Assembly (NCBI GenBank): GCA_963813525.1
Contig: CAWEZI010000005.1
Span: forward strand, 1,674,001-1,738,000
Length of the DNA stretch: 64,000 nucleotides
Direction: 5' to 3'
DNA from: Bog-756 sp963813525
Lineage (GTDB): Bacteria > Actinomycetota > Acidimicrobiia > Acidimicrobiales > RAAP-2
Program-made: the position numbers and the translations under genes
In this document: piece by piece, positions 34,683-42,409 of the stretch
How the letters are laid out: every line of letters starts with the position of its first letter
How positions within the stretch are numbered: the first letter of the stretch is position 1
Notes under the pieces: model-generated
What the model was told of the DNA's origin: nothing
The model's database searches: none
The model's input: the letters and a program-made list of their open reading frames with translations, nothing else

Positions 34683-35057
34683 TCAGGACGGGGGTTGCGG
34701 AACCGGCGGGTAGCCGAGGTTTGAGCACGTCACGCCAATGGCGTTCAACTCGTTGGCAAGCTTGTCTCCGTTGCTCTCTGCAGCAGCCTTGACCAGTGCG
34801 ACCGCGTTTGCTCGGAGTGTGCCGCTCGTAGCCAGCGGTCCATCCCGCTTCAGCCCCGTCACCAAGGCTTCCGTTTCGAGAATGTTTTGAGCCGGCGCGT
34901 TGGGGTTGCCCGACTGGCTGGACGCTTCGAAGGTCTTCACGACCAAGCAGGCGGGCTTGTTCGAGGCAGGTATTGAACGAGTCGTGTCTGGCCCAGTCTC
35001 ATCACATGAGGCGAGCAACAACAGCGGCACCAGTAGTACCGCCAGTTGCCTTCTCAC
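34683..35057 (-). CDS. Small lipoprotein
   Basis: A 124-residue lipoprotein: MRRQLAVLLVPLLLLASCDE has a lipobox (LLAS-Cys18), so the mature protein would be diacylated and held at the outer membrane face of the cytoplasmic membrane. The body is helical (ILETEALVTGLKRDG, VALVKAAAESNGDKLANEL) with one more cysteine pair candidate (ACLVV, VTCSNL). No family recognised. Same strand as the next two small genes. Confidence 0.65.
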   Translation of the reverse strand: MRRQLAVLLVPLLLLASCDETGPDTTRSIPASNKPACLVVKTFEASSQSGNPNAPAQNILETEALVTGLKRDGPLATSGTLRANAVALVKAAAESNGDKLANELNAIGVTCSNLGYPPVPQPPS

Positions 35058-35092
35058 CGGAACATCCTTCCATGGAGGTCACGTCGAAGCCG

Positions 35093-35215
35093 TTATTCGC
35101 ATTTCCTGGTGTTCGCCCGATTGACCCGATTCGTTCTCATGGTCAAGATGGTCCCGATTGCCGCCACGGCAGCAAACGCCGCTCCTATCAGAGACACCCA
35201 ATCCGCCCATGTCAC
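35093..35215 (-). CDS. 40-residue single-pass membrane peptide
   Basis: GTG at 35215 opens a frame ending in TAA at 35093-35095: a Trp-rich start (VTWADWVS), a membrane helix LIGAAFAAVAAIGTILTM and a basic tail (RTNRVNRANTRK). It lies 7 bp after the stop of the lipoprotein gene at 35223, so the two can be co-translated. The start resembles the N-terminal membrane segment WxDxVSLIGAxxAAVAAIG found in larger actinobacterial proteins, so it may be a truncated relative. Too short for standard gene callers. Confidence 0.45.
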   Translation of the reverse strand: MTWADWVSLIGAAFAAVAAIGTILTMRTNRVNRANTRKCE

Positions 35216-35222
35216 GGCAGGG

Positions 35223-35594
35223 TCATGCGTTTTCGTCCTTCTTCAGCTGAGCTTCGTCTGCAAGGTAACTGTTCGAGTCGATGGTGAGCCGCTGCAAGTC
35301 ACGGGTGACGAGATGGGCCTGACCAGCAATCACGTTCGCAGCAGCAGGTTTGCTCACGTTGCAGTAAAACAACACTCCCCCTGTGACTGCGGCGTCCGCT
35401 TTGGTCCCACAGGACTTCATTCCGCCCAAATCTGCCTGATATTGCGCTCTGGCGCTGCGCAGGGACTCCTGGTCGGCATTGACCCTGGCTCCCACCCGGT
35501 TTGCCTCCGTCCGGATTTGGGCGATGTTCGGCCCGCTGCAGGCTGTACCAAAAACTGCCACCGTGAAGATGGTGATGACCAACAACCGCTTCAT
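35223..35594 (-). CDS. Small lipoprotein with helical body
   Basis: A 123-residue lipoprotein: MKRLLVITIFTVAVFGTACS carries a lipobox (FGTA-Cys19). The remainder is mostly helical (IAQIRTEANRVGARVNADQE, then SLRSARAQYQADL) with a Cys pair (KSCGTK, LFYCNVS). AAGGAG lies 7 bases before ATG 35594, which sets the start. The frame back to 35696 is rejected. Function unknown. It heads a two-gene unit with the membrane peptide. Confidence 0.65.
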   Translation of the reverse strand: MKRLLVITIFTVAVFGTACSGPNIAQIRTEANRVGARVNADQESLRSARAQYQADLGGMKSCGTKADAAVTGGVLFYCNVSKPAAANVIAGQAHLVTRDLQRLTIDSNSYLADEAQLKKDENA

Positions 35595-35658
35595 GCCCCT
35601 TCTCCTTGGCCAGGATGATGGAGCGAACAGTAGACGGATGCCACCGGGCCCCGCCCTG

Positions 35659-35723
35659 GCCATCGGGCACACCTTCGTCTTTGAGCCATCGGGCACACTT
35701 TCGTCATTGAGCTAGCGGGCTAT
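35659..35723. repeat. 26-bp direct repeats, IS-end-like
   Basis: gccatcgggcacacyttcgt followed by ctttga/cattga occurs at 35659-35684 and 35685-35710 with two mismatches, and a third partial copy starts at 35711 (gctagcgggctat). Head-to-tail copies ending in TTGAG are reminiscent of multiple terminal repeats of IS21-like elements. No transposase is left. Confidence 0.5.
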
Positions 35724-35838
35724 GGCGCCGAATGAGTGACCGGCTGCACGCTGCTTCCGTATCCGGGTCCTCACCTTCGGGTCGAGGACGGAATCGTGCC
35801 CAAAGTGAACGCCCTGGGCACGCTTGCTGCGAGGGCAT

Positions 35839-35988
35839 GGGCATGAGTCGGCCACCGAGACCCTGGACACCTATCGGCACCTCTGGCCGCATTCTGAGGA
35901 GCACACCCGGAACGCCGTCCAGAGTGAGTTGGCCCCGAAGGGCTCTCAGAAAAGTGCGGACTTCTTGCGGACAACACCTGCGCAGTAG
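35839..35988 (+). pseudogene. Tyrosine recombinase (phage-type integrase) C-terminal remnant
   Basis: The plus-strand frame ending at TAG 35986-35988 reads GHESATETLDTYRHLWPHSE then HTRNAVQSEL and a short tail. GHxSxxxTLDTYxHLWPDSE is the segment of phage-type integrases that carries the last catalytic His region and the nucleophilic Tyr (here in DTYRHLW). Upstream the frame meets a stop within about 30 codons and no HxLRH segment is found in any frame, so at least the first 80% of the gene is gone. It ends 4 bp from the rnpB terminator. Confidence 0.7.
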
Positions 35989-35992
35989 GGGC

Positions 35993-36012
35993 AAAAGCCC
36001 TAGTCAAGGGCT
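35993..36012 (-). terminator. Rho-independent terminator of rnpB
   Basis: Minus strand: AGCCCT-TGACT-AGGGCT followed by TTT, a six-bp perfect stem with a short U tract, immediately after the RNase P RNA. Confidence 0.75.
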
Positions 36013-36416
<404 letters not shown>

Positions 36417-36637
36417 ACCATGGTCCCACACGCAGGCCGAACGGCACACCTTTCGCTGAAGGGCCCTGCCCCGACAGGCCTGCCGGTGCCACCCGGCTTG
36501 GTCGCGTGGGTGTGACGGCCTCGCCCGGCCGGCTGGGATCCTCGTTCCGGGTCCCGACCAGGAAATCACCGCCTCCGATCCGTATTGGCGGGCGGGATAG
36601 GGACCATTTCGTCACACAAGCCCTCTAACCTGGCGCC

Positions 36638-38125
36638 GTGGCCCTCGGATCTCCCGCTTCTCGCCTCGGCTCGGATGAGCTGGTTTCGGACGCTCTCTCC
36701 ATCACCGACCTCTACGGTCGGATCGACCGGGCGCTGCGTGGGGCGTTGCCCGGCCAGCTCTGGGTGTCGGGGGAGGTGCGGTCCTTCAAGGTGAGCGCTC
36801 GCGGTCACTGCTATATCGAGCTGGGTGACCCGGCCGACCGATCGGCGTCGGCCCCGGTGCTCAAGGTGGTGTGCTGGTCGAGCCGCTGGAGCAAGGTGTG
36901 CGCCCTCCTCGATCAGCTGGGCATCGTGCTCGACGCCGGCATGGTGGTGCGGGTCAGGGGCGAAGTGCAGCTGTACAAGGCGCGGGGCGACATCAGCTTC
37001 ATCTTGAGCGAACTGGACACCGAAGCTCTCCTGGGCAAGGTGGCGGCCGAGCGTGCCCGTTTGGTCAAGGCTCTCGTCGACGAGGATCTGTTCGACCGGA
37101 ACCGCCGTCTGGCGGTGCCCCACCCGGCCCTCAACATCGGCCTGGTGGCCAGTCCCGGTACAGAGGGGTTCCGAGACTTCATGGGATCGCTGGAGTCGTC
37201 GGGAATGGCCTTCGCCGTCCGTCTCGTCCCCACCCACGTTCAAGGCCGAAGAGCGTCGGCATCAGTGGCGTCGGCCATCCGGAGGCTCAGCGGCGAGAGG
37301 ATCGACATCATGGTGGTGGTCCGTGGCGGCGGCTCCAAGGCCGACCTGGCCACGTTCGATGCCGAGTCCGTGGCCCGGGCCATCGCCGGCGCCGACAGTC
37401 CAGTTTGGACCGGCATCGGTCACACCGGCGACCTGTCTGTGGCCGACGAAATAGCCAACCGCGCCTTCATCACCCCGACCGAATGCGGACAGGAGCTGGC
37501 CCGTGCCGTGACCGCTTTCTGGCAGTCCCGTCTGGAGGCCGGGCTGGTGGTGGGGCGGTTGGCCCGCCAACAGATGGCCAACGCCGACCGCCTGCTCGAG
37601 CGCCACCGTCACTCGACCATCACCTGTGCCCGGTCTCAGCTCGAACGACACGGTGACCGGCTCATTCATCGCAGCCACGCACTTCGGGCGGCCGCCAGGG
37701 GCCATCTCGATGCCCATGATCGCCGGGTACGCCAGCGGGTCGAGGATCTGGTCAAGACGTCGCGCCGATCGGTGATCGGCGATCAGGAGTGGATAGGGGA
37801 GCGGACCCGACGGCTGGCGATGCTGTCGGACCGTCGTCTGGAACTCGAGACACAGCGCATCGGTCACTGGCGACGCTTGCTCGGGGCCTACGACTACCGT
37901 CGGCAGCTGGAGCGCGGCTACTCGGTGACCCGTGATGCCATGGGGACGGTGGTCCGCTCCACTCGCCAGGTCGAGCCCGGCGCCCTCCTGTTCACCCACG
38001 TGTCGGACGGCGAGATGGTCTCGACTGTGGCCGATCCGGTGGCACCCGATGCCACCGATGCCCGAACCGAAGAGCAGCGCCGGTCTGACGTAACCGAGGA
38101 CGATGGCGACGAAGGGAACCCATGA
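36638..38125 (+). CDS. xseA: Exodeoxyribonuclease VII large subunit
   Basis: Degrades single-stranded DNA together with XseB. The 495-residue protein has an N-terminal OB-fold (SITDLYGRIDRALRGALPGQ, LWVSGEVRSFKVSARGHCYI), the catalytic core (IGLVASPGTEGFRDFMGSLE, VVVRGGGSKADLATFDAESV, TGIGHTGDLSVADEIANRAF, PTECGQEL) and a long coiled coil. A C-terminal VTRDAMGTVVRS anchor completes it. The usual GIGHExD reads GIGHTGD, a substitution at the commonly conserved Glu. GTG 36638. Its TGA overlaps the xseB start (ATGA). Confidence 0.92.
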   Translation: MALGSPASRLGSDELVSDALSITDLYGRIDRALRGALPGQLWVSGEVRSFKVSARGHCYIELGDPADRSASAPVLKVVCWSSRWSKVCALLDQLGIVLDAGMVVRVRGEVQLYKARGDISFILSELDTEALLGKVAAERARLVKALVDEDLFDRNRRLAVPHPALNIGLVASPGTEGFRDFMGSLESSGMAFAVRLVPTHVQGRRASASVASAIRRLSGERIDIMVVVRGGGSKADLATFDAESVARAIAGADSPVWTGIGHTGDLSVADEIANRAFITPTECGQELARAVTAFWQSRLEAGLVVGRLARQQMANADRLLERHRHSTITCARSQLERHGDRLIHRSHALRAAARGHLDAHDRRVRQRVEDLVKTSRRSVIGDQEWIGERTRRLAMLSDRRLELETQRIGHWRRLLGAYDYRRQLERGYSVTRDAMGTVVRSTRQVEPGALLFTHVSDGEMVSTVADPVAPDATDARTEEQRRSDVTEDDGDEGNP

Positions 38126-38472
38126 TGGCGACGACGCCGAGCAGTGAACAGAAGAAGGCAGGGGACAGCGGGAGGGAACCTGACGTGGCGGAGCTGAGCT
38201 ACGCCAGCGCAGGGGAGGAGCTCGACACCATCATCGAGGAATTCGAGACGGGGGTCGTCGACGTGGATCGTCTGGTGGACCAGTTGGAGCGGGCCACCCA
38301 GATCGTCGACGAACTCGACCGTCGTCTCCGCCGTACCCGGATGCGGGTGGAGGAGCTGGTGCCGCGGCTCGAAGCGGTAGGTCGAGGTGAACCGTCCGAG
38401 GACGAGTCGGACAGCGAGATCGACGAGGGACTCGACGCCTCCCGCGGCGAAGGGGACGGCGCCCTGTTCTGA
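38122..38472 (+). CDS. xseB: Exodeoxyribonuclease VII small subunit
   Basis: A 116-residue helical partner of XseA. The family core is present: LSYASAGEELDTIIEEFETG, VVDVDRLVDQLERATQIVDE. The protein is longer than most because of a hydrophilic N-terminus and an acidic Glu/Asp-rich tail. Start ATG 38122 overlaps the xseA stop by four bases, ensuring stoichiometric coupled translation. Confidence 0.92.
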   Translation: MMATTPSSEQKKAGDSGREPDVAELSYASAGEELDTIIEEFETGVVDVDRLVDQLERATQIVDELDRRLRRTRMRVEELVPRLEAVGRGEPSEDESDSEIDEGLDASRGEGDGALF

Positions 38473-38526
38473 CCGGCCCTCTGTTCTGACCGGCCCTCTG
38501 TTCCGACCGGCAGCTGGGATTGCCGG

Positions 38527-40176
38527 TCACCGATATGGGCGCGCTGGGCCGGCGCCAGGCACTAATGGATGCTGCGGCCGCCCTCGGGCCAATAGGGCCG
38601 TCGAAGCTCGCGTTTGAGGACACTTGCCTGACGGATTGCGGGGGAGGACGTCGGTAAAATCTACGGATGTCGGGCACTTGTAGTGGGCCAGACGGCTCCG
38701 GGTGGCGGCGATGATGTCCATGGCCAGGTCCTCGTCACCCACCGTGGCGCCGGGGGCGCGGACCACGACGGCCTTCACCGTCTCCCCCCATTTGTTGTCG
38801 GGAACACCGAAGACGGCGGCATCGGCCACAGCCGGGTGGGCCAGAAGAGCATTTTCCACCTCGGCCGGATAGACGTTCTCGCCGCCGGTCACGATCATGT
38901 CCTTGATCCGGTCGTGCAGGAAGAGGAAGCCTTCCTGGTCCACCCAGCCGGCGTCGCCGGTACGGAACCAGCCGTCCTTGTCCAGGACCGCCGCCGTCTC
39001 CTCCGGTTTGTTCCAGTAACCGAGCATGTTCTGGTCCGAACGGGTCCAAACCTCACCCACCTCACCAGCGGGAAGAGCGTCGCCCGACTCGGGGTCGACG
39101 ATCCGCAGCTCGACGTGGTCGAAGGGGCGGCCGGCGGAGCGGAGCAGGCCGGCACGGGGTCCGGCGGGGTCATGGTCGGCCGGCATCAGCGAGGTGATGG
39201 CCCCGGTCGTCTCGGTGAGGCCGTACACCTGGGCGAAGTCACAGCCGAGGGCGGCCATCGACCGGACCAGCACGTCCTCGCTGATGGGGGATGCGCCGTA
39301 AAAGACGGTGCGCAGCGAGCGGAGATCGGCGGTGGCCAGATCCGGTGCGGCCAGCAGGAACATGAGCACGGCGGGCACCACGAATGTTTCGGTGATCCGG
39401 TGCTCTTCGACGACCTGCAACGCCTCTGCCGGATCGAAGTCGCGGATGATGACCGAGTGACCACCGCGCGACATGCCGCACAGGGCCCATCCCGTTCCCC
39501 CGATGTGGAACAAGGGCATGGCCACCAGTGACACGGTGTCCGGTCCGATGTGGAAGACCTGGTCCGCCTCCCGCAGGACGCAGGCGACGTTCCCACCCGA
39601 GATCATCACTCCCTTGGGAAGGCCGGTGGTCCCCGAGGTATAGAGCTGGGTGACGACGTCGTCCGGCCCGGCGTCGAAACCGGGATCGGCAGGCACCGCA
39701 TCGTCGCCGTCACCCCCGCCGCCGCCACGCCACTCGGCCAACCGGTCCAGCGCTATCCACTGGGTCACACAACCGACCTGAGCCATCATCTCCTTGGTGG
39801 CCGCCGCGTAGTCGGGCCCGAAGAAGAGAACCCCGGCGTCGGCGTCGGCCACGATGGCCGCCATTTCGGCCGGTGCCAGCCGCCAGTTGACGGCCACGCT
39901 GACCGCACCGAGCAGGGCGCAGCCGAAGAAGACCTCGAAATAGGCGATCCCGTTGCGGTCGAGGAAGGCCACCCGGTCGCCGGCCGTCACACCCCCTGCG
40001 GCCAGGGCGTGGCTGACCCGTCGGGCCCGTTGGTATACCTCGTCCCAGGTCAAGGTGATCGACCCCTCGGTGAGCATGGGGGCGTCCGGGGTTCGATCGG
40101 CCCACGTCCGCAGAATGCCGGCCGCCGTGCGGACCTCGGTGGAACGGTCCGGCTTCCTGTTGTCCGTCTGGCTCAT
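38527..40176 (-). CDS. Acyl-CoA synthetase (AMP-binding), C-terminus frameshifted
   Basis: ATP-dependent acyl-CoA ligase. P-loop YTSGTTGLPKGVMISGGN, adenylate motifs VYGLTETTGAIT and GWFRTGDAGWVDQEGFLFLH, and the hinge DRIKDMIVTGGENVYPAEVE are intact. The final A10 motif LPRNPSGK is followed by an aberrant proline/arginine tail. Removing one base near 38620-38622 restores GKVLKRELRRPYWPEGG and a stop at 38562, the normal family ending. So the gene carries a +1 frameshift just after the catalytic lysine, replacing the last 17 or so residues by 29. The lysine itself survives and activity is possible. Start ATG 40176 with AGGGG upstream. Confidence 0.8.
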   Translation of the reverse strand: MSQTDNRKPDRSTEVRTAAGILRTWADRTPDAPMLTEGSITLTWDEVYQRARRVSHALAAGGVTAGDRVAFLDRNGIAYFEVFFGCALLGAVSVAVNWRLAPAEMAAIVADADAGVLFFGPDYAAATKEMMAQVGCVTQWIALDRLAEWRGGGGGDGDDAVPADPGFDAGPDDVVTQLYTSGTTGLPKGVMISGGNVACVLREADQVFHIGPDTVSLVAMPLFHIGGTGWALCGMSRGGHSVIIRDFDPAEALQVVEEHRITETFVVPAVLMFLLAAPDLATADLRSLRTVFYGASPISEDVLVRSMAALGCDFAQVYGLTETTGAITSLMPADHDPAGPRAGLLRSAGRPFDHVELRIVDPESGDALPAGEVGEVWTRSDQNMLGYWNKPEETAAVLDKDGWFRTGDAGWVDQEGFLFLHDRIKDMIVTGGENVYPAEVENALLAHPAVADAAVFGVPDNKWGETVKAVVVRAPGATVGDEDLAMDIIAATRSRLAHYKCPTSVDFTDVLPRNPSGKCPQTRASTALLARGRPQHPLVPGAGPARPYR

Positions 40177-40377
40177 CTGATCACCCCTTGCCTGTCGGTC
40201 GCGCCACGGGGACGACGGACGCACTATTGAGCCTGACCATCAGGCGACGGCGTGGTGCGGTGAGGTAAGGCGTGCCTTCAGGCCGTGGCTCCACGGTGGC
40301 TGGATGGTACCTGCACACCGACGCCCCTGTCTCGGGCGGGCCTCACTCTTCGAACCACCGGCCCGCACCCGTAAGGT

Positions 40378-41133
40378 GTGTCGGTGACCGATACCACCCC
40401 ATCGACTGCGCCGGGCCCGAGCGAGGACCAGCTCTACTTCAAACAGCTGCTGGCCGGACGCGACTTCGCCACCGACGACCAGATTGCCCGCCAGATGGTC
40501 AACTTCGTCTACCTGGTCGGTGATCGCACGAGCGGTGAGGCCCTCATCGTCGATCCCGCCTACGGCGTGGACGACCTGCTCGGCATTCTCCGGGCCGACG
40601 GGATGGAATGCGTGGGGGCGCTGGCCACCCACTTCCATCCCGACCACGTGGGCGGCGACTTGATGGGGTGGGGCATCGAGGGTATCGCCCGTCTGCTGGA
40701 GGCAGCGTCGGTGCCTGTGCACGTGCAGGTGGACGAGGCCCCCTGGGTCACCCGGGTGACAGGTGTGGGCCCCGGCGAACTGGTGACCCACCGGGGCGGG
40801 GACGTGGTCACCGTCGGCTCGGTGCCCGTCACCCTGGTGCACACCCCCGGACACACCCCGGGCAGCCAGTGCTTCCTGGTCGACGGGCGGCTGGTGGCCG
40901 GCGACACCCTGTTCCTCGATGGGTGCGGCCGGACCGACCTACCCGGGGGCGATCCCGCCGCCCTCTACGAGTCGCTGACCACCCAACTGGCCCGGATCCC
41001 CGACGACACCGTTCTCTACCCCGGGCACATGTATTCGACCGAGCCCTCGGCCACCATGGGGTACACCCGGGCCCACAACTACGTGTTCCGTCTCCAGACC
41101 CCCGAGCAGTGGATGACCATGTTCGGGCAATGA
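40378..41133 (+). CDS. Metallo-beta-lactamase-fold hydrolase (glyoxalase II-like)
   Basis: Binuclear metal hydrolase of 251 residues: LATHFHPDHVGGD gives HxHxDH, HTPGHTPGSQCFLVDG the third histidine, GDTLFLDGCGRTDLPGGDP the bridging aspartate and YPGHMYS the final histidine. This is the hydroxyacylglutathione hydrolase / persulfide dioxygenase-like group acting on thioesters or thiols. A GTG pair at 40378/40381 gives the start. Followed 43 bp later by a flavoprotein on the same strand. Confidence 0.85.
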   Translation: MSVTDTTPSTAPGPSEDQLYFKQLLAGRDFATDDQIARQMVNFVYLVGDRTSGEALIVDPAYGVDDLLGILRADGMECVGALATHFHPDHVGGDLMGWGIEGIARLLEAASVPVHVQVDEAPWVTRVTGVGPGELVTHRGGDVVTVGSVPVTLVHTPGHTPGSQCFLVDGRLVAGDTLFLDGCGRTDLPGGDPAALYESLTTQLARIPDDTVLYPGHMYSTEPSATMGYTRAHNYVFRLQTPEQWMTMFGQ

Positions 41134-41176
41134 GGGGCGCCGGCCGGTTCGACCGGGCAACCTACGATGTCGCCCG

Positions 41177-42409
41177 ATGAGCGAACCCCTGTCCTCTGAC
41201 TCCACCATCGTCATCGTGGGTGCCTCGTTGGCCGGGATGCGAGCCGCCGAGGAGATCCGCCACCTCGGCCACACCGGCAGGGTGGTCATCGTGGGCGACG
41301 AACTGCATCCCCCCTACGACCGACCGCCGTTGTCCAAGCAGTTCCTGGCCGGCACCTGGGATGAGGCCCGCATCCACCACCACACACCGGACAAGCTCGA
41401 CGGGTTCGGTCTCGAGTTCCGGCTCGGACAGTGGGCTGCGTCACTCGACACCGAGGGGCGCACACTGGCCTGTGACGGTCAGGAGCTCCACTACGACGGC
41501 TTGATCATTGCCACCGGGGCCCGGGCCCGCCCCTGGCCCGACACGGAAGACATGGACCACGTCCACATCCTCCGGTCGCTGGAAGACGCCCAGTCGATCC
41601 GGGCCGATCTGCTGGCTGCCGGCGAGGGAGCCCGGGTGGTGGTCATCGGGGCTGGGTTCATCGGGTCCGAGGTGGCCGCCACCTGTCGTGGTCTGGGGGC
41701 CACGGTGACGGTGGTGGAGGCGCTGCCCACCCCCCTCGGCCGGGTGCTGGGCGACCAGATGGGCGACGCCGTTGCCCAGCTGCACAGGAATCGGGGGGTG
41801 ACCCTGCGTACCGGTGTCGGCGTCGATCACCTGGCCGAAGGCTCGGGCGATGGGCCGGCGGCGACCGTCCACTTGTCCGACGGGACGCGCCTCGACGCCG
41901 ACCTGGTGGTGGTGGGGATCGGGGTGGTTCCGGCCACCGCCTGGCTCGACGGCTCGGGGCTGACCATCGACAACGGCGTGGTGTGCACCGACGCGCTGTT
42001 CGCCGCCGACCGGGTGACGGCCGCCGGGGACGTGGCTCGGTGGACGGCGCCCGCCCTGGGCGAGTCGGTCAGGGTGGAGCATTGGACCAACGCCGCCGAA
42101 GGGGGAGCGGTGGCCGCCCGCAACCTGTTGGCCGGCTCGTCCGCCGCCGTTCCCTACGACCCCCTCTTCTTCTTCTGGTCCGACCAGTACGAGACCAAGA
42201 TCCAGGTCATCGGCCTTCCCGGTCCCGACGACGAAGTGGTGGTGGTGGACGGGTCGGTCGAGGACGGCAAGCTGGTGGCCCTCTACCGGCGGGGCGACCG
42301 GCTGCGGGCCGCCCTGGCCTTCAGCCGGGCCCGGCAGCTCATGGCCTACCGGCCGCTGCTGTCCGCCGGTGCATCGTTCGACGAGGCGCTGGCCGTCACC
42401 GGTTCCTGA
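41177..42409 (+). CDS. FAD-dependent NAD(P)H:ferredoxin reductase-like protein
   Basis: A 410-residue reductase of the BphA4/putidaredoxin-reductase type that passes electrons from NADH to a ferredoxin or rubredoxin. FAD site IVIVGASLAGMRAAEEIRHL, then PYDRPPLSKQFLAG, the NAD site VVVIGAGFIGSEVAATCRGL, and the FAD-closing DRVTAAGDVARW. The C-terminal domain has PLFFFWSDQYETKIQVIG. No ferredoxin gene is adjacent. Its 3' end overlaps the convergent transglutaminase gene by 64 bp. Confidence 0.85.
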   Translation: MSEPLSSDSTIVIVGASLAGMRAAEEIRHLGHTGRVVIVGDELHPPYDRPPLSKQFLAGTWDEARIHHHTPDKLDGFGLEFRLGQWAASLDTEGRTLACDGQELHYDGLIIATGARARPWPDTEDMDHVHILRSLEDAQSIRADLLAAGEGARVVVIGAGFIGSEVAATCRGLGATVTVVEALPTPLGRVLGDQMGDAVAQLHRNRGVTLRTGVGVDHLAEGSGDGPAATVHLSDGTRLDADLVVVGIGVVPATAWLDGSGLTIDNGVVCTDALFAADRVTAAGDVARWTAPALGESVRVEHWTNAAEGGAVAARNLLAGSSAAVPYDPLFFFWSDQYETKIQVIGLPGPDDEVVVVDGSVEDGKLVALYRRGDRLRAALAFSRARQLMAYRPLLSAGASFDEALAVTGS

